From positions 2,728,001 through 2,792,000 of the forward strand of contig JAULSU010000005.1 of assembly GCA_030512335.1 (NCBI GenBank): a stretch of DNA of 64,000 nucleotides, given 5' to 3'. The stretch's first letter is position 1. The number at the start of each line of letters is the position of its first letter. The notes beneath the pieces were generated by a model. The model had not been told where the DNA came from. It saw only the letters and a list, made by a program, of their open reading frames with translations, and did no database searches. Shown one piece after another: positions 56,417 to 64,000 of the stretch. The stretch is from Immersiella caudata. Taxonomy: Eukaryota; Ascomycota; Sordariomycetes; Sordariales; Lasiosphaeriaceae. The translations under genes and the position numbers were made by a program.

Positions 56417-59400
56417 ATGTCTGGCTTCGGTGGCTTCGGCGGCGGCGGCTTCGGCCAGAACAACACCCAACAGACAGGTGGCTTCGGCGGCTTCGGCGCG
56501 ACAAACAACACCGGCACAGGTACGTGGCCTCTCGATCCTCTTCTCCATCACCTCGCGACTCGAACCTTCCGGCCTCTCGTGGCCGACGCGCGCTCTACGA
56601 TTGACATCGATGACTGACATGCCTAGGCTTTGGTTCAACAGGAACCGCAGGGTTCGGGGCCACCAACACGACCACGCCAGCAACAGGTGGAAGCCTCTTC
56701 GGTGGTGGTGCTACCACTGGGTTTGGAACATCAGGTTTCGGCAACAACGGTGGATTCGGCGCGAAGCCCGCCTTTGGGGCAACCACAACGACGGCCGGTA
56801 CTGGCCTTTTCGGGTCTACGACCGCAACAGCTCCTAGCACGGGCTTCGGCGCTGGTGGTGGTTTTGGTGCCACTGCTTCGACTACGACAACACCTTTCGG
56901 CGGTGCTGGCTCGTCTCTGTTCGGAGGAAGCAAGCCTGCGACCACTGGCTTTGGCGCCGGTACGACAGGATTCGGAGCCGGCGCCACGACTGGCGGCAGC
57001 ATCTTCGGCGGTGGCGCGGCCACTGGCACAGGATTTGGCGCCACTACCAACCCCGGAATCGGCACGAACATTGGAGATCCTCCTGGCACATCTGTTGTCC
57101 CTTTCACCGCTACCGTCGAGAAGGAAGGCAACAACTCTGCCCAGAGCAACTCATACCAGAACATTCTGTTTATGGACGCATACAAAAAATGGTCTGCTGA
57201 GGAACTGCGATTGACCGATTACAACCAGGGCCGCAAGCTGGGCAGTGTAGGCGGCACCGGCGCATTCGGTGGCTCGGGCTTTGGAACCAGCGGTTTCGGT
57301 GCTACTGCTCAACCCAGCACTGGAGGCTTTGGAACCACAGGGTCTTCCCTGTTCGGAGGCACACAACCCGCTTCTACGGGCTTTGGCGCTGCTGCGAATA
57401 CAAATACCGGAGGGTTTGGCTCCGCTGGGGGCTTGTTTGGGGCAAAGCCGGCCACAGCTGGGACGTCTTTGTTTGGAAATACAGCTGCGCAACCTGCACA
57501 GACTGGCGGAATGTTTGGCAGTGCAGGGACGACTGGTGGCTTTGGTTCGGCGGCGACAACAACCCCAGCGACAGGGTTTGGAGCCGCAGCCAACACAACG
57601 GGTAGCACAGGCCTGTTCGGGTCGAATACTGCCGCGGCAAAGCCAGCTGGGTTTAGCTTCGGCAACACTGGTGGTACCGGCTTTGGAGCAACAGGAACAA
57701 CACAGACCGGGTTCGGTACTAACACCGCTTCGACAACCACCGGAACCGGGGGTCTTTTCGGAAGCACCGCACAGACCAACACCAGTGGCGGCTTGTTCGG
57801 CGGCCAACAACAACAGCCTGCAGCCACAGGCTTCGGCGCCGGCACTGGCTTCGGCGCCCAGGCACAAAATACGGGCACTACTGGCGGTTTGTTTGGAAAC
57901 ACGCAGCAAAAACCAGGAGGCCTTTTCGGTTCTACACCAGCAGCAACTACCACTGGCACGGGAGGTCTCTTTGGAAACACGGCTGCAACCAACACCGGCT
58001 TCGGCGCAAACACTGCCACACAGCAGACCGGTGGTCTCTTTGGGGCCAAGCCCGCAGCCACTGCCGGCCTATTCGGCTCAACTACGGCCCAACCAGCAGC
58101 CCCTGGTGGAGGTCTATTCGGATCGTCCATCCAAACCCAGCAACCCGCCGGTAACTCCCTGTTTGGTAGCCTGAACCAGAACCAACAGCAGAAGCCAGGC
58201 GGTCTCTTCGGATCCACCCAGAGCACCGGTGGTTTCTTCGGCAGCCAACCGCAGCAACAGCAACAGCAGCAGGGGGGAGGTCTCTTCGGTGCCACCAACC
58301 ATCAACAGCAGCAGGGTGGCTTCGGCAACTCCCTCCTTGGAGCTTCGCAAAACACCCAAGCACAACAGCAGGCGCTCTCAACCAGCATCACGGATCTCTC
58401 GGCGTATGGGTCTTCCACTCTTTTCAGTGGCCTTGGCGACAACACAACGCAGAACCCAGGTCCCCTAGCGACTCCGTTAGCCAGCAAGTCGAAAGCTAAG
58501 AGTCGGTCGATTCTGCCAATGTACAAGCTGAGCCCCGCCAATGCATCCCGTTTTGCCACTCCACAAAAGAGAGGCTTTGGGTTTTCCTACAGCAACTATG
58601 GATCGCCGTCCAGCCCCTCTAGCGTTGCCAGCACTCCAGGAGGTCTCGGCCAGAGCTTGTTGGTCGGTAGCATCGGTCGTGGCGGGCTGAGCAAGAGCAT
58701 CTCGGCTAGCAACCTCCGCCGCAGCTTCAATGTGGAGGACAGCATCCTCGCCCCTGGAGCATTCTCCGCCAGCACCAGCGCCCAGCTGACTGGAGGCAGT
58801 GGACATCACAAGAGGCTGGTCATCAACCGTGACCTGCGTAGTGATCTCTTCACGGCACCAACGAAGGAAACCCTCACTCCTGAGGCAGCTAATGGCACCC
58901 GCAAGCTCTCAAAGAGGGTCAGCTTTGACACCAGCACCACAGAGAACAATTCTCAGGAGGCACCGCGGGATTCTGCTGACGAAGTACCCAAGGCACCTGA
59001 AACCGTGACATATCCCAAGCTCAGTGGCCGGCTAAACGGCAACGGCACTAATGGCTCCGCCACCGGTACACCAGACATGGAGCAGGTGAAGGGCAACGAG
59101 CTCGCAATCGTCCATGAGGAGGAGTCCCCAGCACCTGTTCGAACCAAGCGGACAAGCGTGGGCGCAATCAACGAGCCGGGCGAGTACTGGATGTCACCCG
59201 CCATCGATGAGCTTCGCGCCATGAACAGGAACCAGCTCAAGAAGGTAGCCAACTTCACTGTCGGTCGCGAAAACGTTGGCAGTGTCTCGTTCAAGGTCCC
59301 AGTCGATCTCACCGGCATCAACCTTGACGAGCTCTTCGGCGAGGTTGTTGTCCTCACGACCAGGTCGGCTACGGTGTATCCCATCCAAGCCAAGAAGCCG

Positions 59401-62067
59401 CCTGTCGGCAAGGGTCTGAACGTTCCAGCACTGATTTCTCTGGAGCATTCGTACCCACGAGGCGGACTTACCACTACTGGCCGCAAACTCGAGCGACATA
59501 TCGAGAGACTGCGGACCCAGATCCCAGACACCACCTTTGAGAGTTACGATAAGGAGACAGGCGTGTGGAACTTCTCTGTCGAGCACTTCACGACCTATGG
59601 TCTTGGCGACGATGATTCCGAAGACGAGACGGAGGCGGACGTCACTGTGGGGGGGTGGGGCTCGAAGGAGGTGGTGCGGGAGCAGCAAGTTGCTAAGAAC
59701 GTTGCTTCGCCCGACTTCAACCCCGACGACGACACATTCGATTTCAGGCGCAGCCGACGCGCTGTACCTGGCGCGTTCGACGAAGGCGCACTCTCTGACG
59801 ACGAGGGCTCCGACATCGTCCAGCCTGGTCGCCGTGACTCGTTCGAGGAAGCTCATGCGCCGGCCCAGGAGTGGTCCGATGACGAAAGTATGGAGGGCGC
59901 GCAGGATGATTACCAGTATGAAGCCTCCCCTAATGGCTCCGTCGATGAGCAGCAAGATGAGCATGGGGTCTCACAGTTTGATGTCCAGGAACCAGCGGGC
60001 ATCGTGAGAGCCAGAATGCGAGCCCTCAAGAAGTCAACCGCCCCGACGAAGATCGAAGTTGCCGGCGGAGACGACTGGACACAGATTCTGCAAGCGAGTG
60101 TTAAGGCGCCACGGACGATGGATCGAGCCACGTTGAGGGCGCTCAACGAGTCGGGCGCGGTATGGGGGATGAAGGATCGTGGGAGTCCAGCTCCGCAAAA
60201 TCCCCAGGTGTCGGATGGAGCCGGTTTCGCGACGAGCATCGATTTGATGAAGTCGCTATTTGAGCAGGCTAAGGGCCCGACACAGCCTGTGCAGGCATCG
60301 CCAGCAAAGGGTTTCGTTAAGGTCGGTGTCCCGCTTGTCTCCTAGTTCCCTTCAATTCATGTTGCATTATTCTGGTTCGCCCAGCGTGTTTTGTACCTAT
60401 TCCCGAATACAAACTAAGATATTTCCTTTATCTAGTGGCCCTATCAGCAGCGCCCCAAAGTCGGTGCAGAAGAAGCTATCCCAGTATCGCGACCCAATTG
60501 GGGCCCTAACGAGCTCCTCGTCACCTCGAACGACAACGAAACGAACCTGCACACAGTCGAGGCCGTCTCTCCGGGTGGAGCCCCCACTTTGTCAGACCGC
60601 GACCAATCCCAGCTGAAGCAGTACATCGACACCACATCGGCCAACGGAGGCCAGGGTGGCCTGGTCCTACGGGATCTAGCCCAAGGCGACTCTGTCTGGG
60701 AGTTGGCGTCGCTCCTTTTTGACGAAGACGGCGCCAATCTGCCCGCCTTCTGGAAGACGCTGGTTGCGGATGCCACCACCCAGGCTCTTCCCCGAGCCCA
60801 TTCACACGAAGAGAAGGCCATTGTTTGTCTGGCCGGGAACCAAGTAGCGGACGCCTGCGGGCATCTCCTTGCCGCAGGGAATTTCCGCTTAGCCAATCTC
60901 GTCTCCAGCATCGGGACGCCGAACCAAGATATCCGCAGCCAGCTCAAGGACTGGAGGGACACCAACGTCCTGGCAGAAATCTCGGAACCCATCCGAGCGC
61001 TCTATGAGCTTATCGCCGGCAACGCCGGAGTTTGCGCTGGAGTCAAGAATGTGCCCATGGAGCATCGCGTTGCCTCATTCACAATTTCACAGCGTTTCCA
61101 TCTGAACTGGATGCAAGCATTTGCTCTTCGTCTCTTCTACACCACGTCAAAGTCGGGCGCAACTGGTGTAGATGTTGCCGAGGCAGTCCGCTCCTTCCAG
61201 TCTGACGTCGAGCAAGACAAGGAGCCTGAACCCGACAGTCCTCTGTGGTCGCTTCTGAAGGTGTTCGCATTCGGAAAGTTTGACTGGGCTGATCCACGCC
61301 TTGGATGGCTTCTGACCAAGGCCATCTACGCAGCCAACAAGGTTTCGTTTGGACAGGACGCGGCCGAAAAGCTGGATCGCGCCTCCGTTGCCTTTGCTTC
61401 TCTCCTCACAGCACAGTCTCACTGGGTTCCGGCGACTTTTGTCCTCCTTCAGCTGTCGGATCCGTCATCGCGCGAAGCTGCTATCCGAGACCACCTCGGC
61501 CGGCATGCTCATGTCATCGGGTCTCCTCGGAATCCCGACAGCCCATTCGTGGCCTTGCGCACCTTTGGTGTGCCCGAGAGCTGGATTTGGGAAGCCAAGG
61601 CGCTCGACTTCCGGACCAACCACGATTCTCGACAGGAATTTCTTGCGCTGGTCTGGGCGGGTAACTACACCGAGGCCAACAGGGTGTTCCTGAACCGTGT
61701 TGGGCCAGAGCTTGTCATTGAGCGAGACTTCCAACGGCTCTACATCTACGCTGGGCTGCTCCACAAAGTCAGAAAGAGCATATCGGGCTGGGAACAAGGG
61801 GCAGCGGTATACCTGCTGTACCCTATGGCGATTTCGCGGGCTGACACGAAGAAGAAGGATCTGGATCGCTGGGATGATCTACTGTTCAATGGGCTGGTGG
61901 CGTTGCGTGGGTCAACGCATGGAGATATTCATCAGGAGGCGGCCATTGCAGACATGGCAGAGGAGTTAATACGGTGCAAGGGAGGCGAGACCAGGCTGTA
62001 TCAGCTGCTTCCGGAGGATGTCAGGGGAAGATATATGCGTACTCAGGCACTGGACAACATTCGCTGA
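56417..62067 (+). CDS. NUP145: Nup98-Nup96 precursor (Nup145/Nup189), self-cleaving nucleoporin
   Basis: Three exons (56417-56519, 56627-60321, 60436-62067) encode 1809 aa. Residues 1-700 are FG/GLFG repeats, interrupted by a GLEBS-like segment (NILFMDAYKKWSAEELRLTD, about residues 240-265) that binds Gle2/Rae1. The autoproteolytic domain starts near EYWMSPAIDEL (about residue 880) and ends VEHFTTYGL, with the expected cut between F1022 and T1023. The second product would be Nup96: an acidic start, then an alpha-helical region from about residue 1270 (KWPYQQRPKVG ... SWELASLLFDE-like, ending TQALDNIR) that joins the Y complex scaffold. Intron 2 has a weak GTCGGT donor but joins VK to WPYQQRP in phase; read without it, the frame stops 7 codons later (at 60345). 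Exon 1 uses the ATG in CCAACCATGTC. Confidence 0.93.
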
Positions 62068-62909
62068 GCGATGGAGAGTAGCAAAAATCATCAGGTTGCC
62101 GGAGGTGCAAGGATGTATAATTGAAGGACGCATTTGTATTATTCATTGGTAAAATGACACAGCAAGCGAAAGGGGCGTGGCTTTTGAGGTTAGTCCCCTA
62201 CCCCGGGAAGGTGTCAAGTTGGACGGATGTCGGCTTGCAGACTGGCAGGCATGGAGACGAAGACAGGCTAGGTCGTGTGAAGGGCTTGGTTATTAGATAG
62301 ATAGCTAGTAATGGAGGTCCATCCGACTTCGTACATTTGTCCATCTGTGTCATGTGTGATTGCGGTGATAGATTTGGCCGAACGCGTCTGTGGCGCCTGA
62401 GGCTAAAATGATGTAGACATACTTCCAAATCATGAGCTTCCGGTCTTCGCCTTTCGGGCCTGAAGCAAAGTCAATTCTAAGTTGAAGAAATCTACCTTTG
62501 TGACTGGACGTCCAGCTGATCTGATAGGGTTCTTTTGTGATGTAGATATAAAGCTGTTGCGTCGGTCGTGAATCGCCTTCATCCAACCCAGACGCTTCAT
62601 CATCAGTCTTCACTCAACTTTTTCGAGTAACACATCATGGCAACCAGATCAATATCAAATGCCCTCGGTCATACCTGCAACCTCTTAGGGTCTCTGCGAC
62701 TTCAGCACTCAGGTATCCCGCTTTTTCCTCCCGGGCCTGCGTCGTGTCGTCGTTCGCCAATCGGTCAACGTCAGCCAGGGCAATAACACATCCCCTTCGG
62801 CGTACCTGCGGCCCTCTCAGGGTCTCCGAGACTTCACTCAGACGCCTCAGCCGTCCCCAACTCAGACCTCCATGGCCGTTCAACCCCCCCGGCGCACGCC
62901 ACAGCCCGC
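62068..62909. other. Intergenic; two-copy tandem duplication near the right end
   Basis: 3' region of the nucleoporin gene and the upstream part of the last, incomplete gene. An ATG at 62637 opens a short frame (MATRSISNALGHTCNLLGSL) that could be a first exon of the next gene, but it was not joined convincingly. A duplicated segment lies at 62650-62844. Confidence 0.45.
62650..62844. repeat. Tandem duplication with 131-bp period
   Basis: The segment starting CAATATCAAATGCCCTCGG at 62650 recurs at 62781 as CAATAACACATCCCCTTCGG, and the match continues through ACCTGC(A/G)(A/G)C, CTCT(T/C)AGGGTCTC and GACTTCA. Over about 64 bases most positions agree, and many differences are C/T or A/G. The minus-strand frame through it shows a repeated peptide of the form E(V)(S/A)ETLRG, which may be coincidental. 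Confidence 0.7.
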
Positions 62910-64000
62910 ATGGACAACATCACAACTCCGCTTCCACTCCACCAACACCAACAACTTAAACGACGAACACGACAGCCGAAAAATCATATCCAACACCTTC
63001 CCCCTCTCTGTCCCCGCCACCGCAAACTCTCCTCCCTCAAAAACCGCCTTGCCACCCTCCGCTCTCAACTCTCCGCTCTTAACACACAAGTCACCTCCCA
63101 GCCTCCCACTCCCGAAGACAAGCGCTCACAAAGACAACTCGTCAGTCTTATGTGCCAAGTCAAGACGCAGATAGGAGAAGTGAGCAACTTGCAGGAGTGG
63201 AATTTCATCGTGGAGGAGAGAAGCAGAAGGATAAGAGAGGAGTTGAGTGCAGTTGGGGAGTTGAGCGGTGGGAGTGAGATTGATATGGAGATAATGGTGA
63301 GAGATACGTAGAGTATTTAGATGCAGGTAGAGGCGATGGAGGGGGGGGGGGGGTGGAGGTTAGAAGGGGAGTTTGAGGAGTTGAGGGGGGAGATGGGGGT
63401 GGGGGATGGGGGATGGGAAGGGGGATAAGGGGGAATGGTGGGAGAGGTGGGCGGAGGAGATGATGCGGGAGTTGGGCGGGAGTGTTGGGGATGGAGAGCG
63501 GGTGAGGGAGGCGGAGGAAAGATTTGGCGAGCAGCTTAGTGAGCAGCTTGGTGAACTGAAGAAGAACTTTCTGAGTCTCGAGCAGGCGATGGGGGGTTCG
63601 AAGAGGAAGCAGGAGGCGGGACTTCGGCTTGTGGCTGCTGAGGTGGATAAAATGCTCGATAAGCAGTTTGAGGAGCTGAAGAAGAGGACTGGGAGTCTTG
63701 AGCGACAGGCGGGAGCTTGGGAAAGGAAGCAAAAGGTGGCTCTTGAATCTGTGGTCGCTGTGGCCGCTGAGGCGGAGAAGCGGCTCAATCGGCTCGAGGG
63801 GGAGCATGGTGAGCTGAGGGAGAGGGTTCTGGATTTTGAGCGGCAGATGGAAGATTCGAAGAGGAAGGGGTTTCAGCCGTTGCGAGACTTCGTGGCTTTC
63901 GTTGATGTGGAGGAGTTGGTATGCTGTTCGTTGGCGTGCCTCTGTCTCATCTTCGCGGCGGTCGTTTGGACGCTTCTGACAGAAACAGCTGAGGCTCAGA
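62910..64000 (+). CDS. Incomplete coiled-coil membrane protein, cut by the window edge
   Basis: Two open stretches look coding. The first (62910-63296, open to 63311) becomes coiled-coil like from KLSSLKNRLATLRSQLSAL onwards. A possible intron runs from 63297 (ATG/GTGAGA) to the CAG at 63326. The second stretch is open from 63385 to the window end, with a first ATG at 63406, and reads as a heptad-rich coiled coil (EQLSEQLGELKKNF, MLDKQFEELKKRTG, ERVLDFERQMEDS), then CCSLACLCLIFAAVVWTLL, a likely membrane segment. The frame entered from the possible acceptor runs WRLEGEFEELRGEMG but stops at 63426-63428, one frame off the coiled coil, within a G-run-rich tract. The start, the splice pattern and the true 3' end are all uncertain, and I do not recognise the family. 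A mitochondrial or ER-anchored protein is possible. Confidence 0.45.

Noticed and set aside
57309..58298. 329-codon minus-strand open frame rich in Pro/Val/Lys/Asn
   Set aside because: It is the mirror of the GLFG repeat codons of the nucleoporin; its regular PKRPP pattern simply reflects the repeat in the sense strand.
57172..58400. Dense short repeats that could suggest a satellite or CRISPR-like array
   Set aside because: They are in-frame FG/GLFG codons of a nucleoporin with variable spacing and no constant repeat or spacer length.
62872..63174. 100-codon open frame starting MAVQPPRRTPQPAW with a presequence-like start
   Set aside because: It overlaps the frame that becomes coiled coil and ends without any conserved feature; it could be a real first exon, but no splice joins it to the rest.

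Overview
The window reads as a gene-dense stretch of nuclear chromosome from a filamentous ascomycete (Pezizomycotina, most likely Sordariomycetes). The evidence is GC-rich coding sequence, many short introns (about 48-115 bp) with GT(A/G)NGT donors, CTAAC/CTGAC branch sites and YAG acceptors, and fungal-specific families (AIM21, DUF7918, TVP18, a PHD-bearing SAS3-type acetyltransferase). No prokaryotic, viral or plasmid features were seen. Exon boundaries were joined by hand, and for each spliced model I checked that the exon lengths sum to a whole number of codons.

Layout. 1-16.7 kb, all on the + strand: an F-BAR/SH3 cytokinesis protein (1423-4433), seipin (5940-7297), a DUF7918 protein (8646-10502), a secreted beta-lactamase-fold serine hydrolase (11717-13547), nuclear transport factor 2 (14275-15015) and the Golgi protein Tvp18 (15991-16743). 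A tRNA-Val(AAC) follows at 17674-17747, then about 4.3 kb with no supportable gene. 22-35 kb: AIM21 (+), TRAPPC11 (-) and the helicase/nuclease Dna2 (+), the last two divergent from one 517-bp region. 34.9-39 kb is degenerate: two diverged copies of a repeat and the relic of a BTB/POZ gene.

39-48 kb: an ornithine cyclodeaminase/mu-crystallin protein (-), a beta-carbonic anhydrase (-), a frame-broken unidentified gene (-), ribosomal protein eL8 (-) divergent from the tRNA thiolase NCS6 (+), and a complex I NDUFA1-type subunit (-) divergent from the SAS3-type acetyltransferase (+). 48-64 kb: SAS3, an epsin, a very large Nup98-Nup96 precursor, and an incomplete coiled-coil protein running off the right edge.

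The genes are mostly unlinked housekeeping functions (cytokinesis, lipid droplets, nuclear transport, Golgi traffic, endocytosis, DNA replication, translation, respiration, chromatin). I see no biosynthetic cluster, defence island or new multi-gene system. The most interesting signals are in gene structure: a 4-nt microexon in NDUFA1, a GC-AG intron and a start-codon-only first exon in eL8, a similarly isolated ATG in seipin, frame-neutral stop-free introns in seipin and TRAPPC11, and two apparently decaying loci (BTB relic with repeats; the 42.7-43.7 kb gene).
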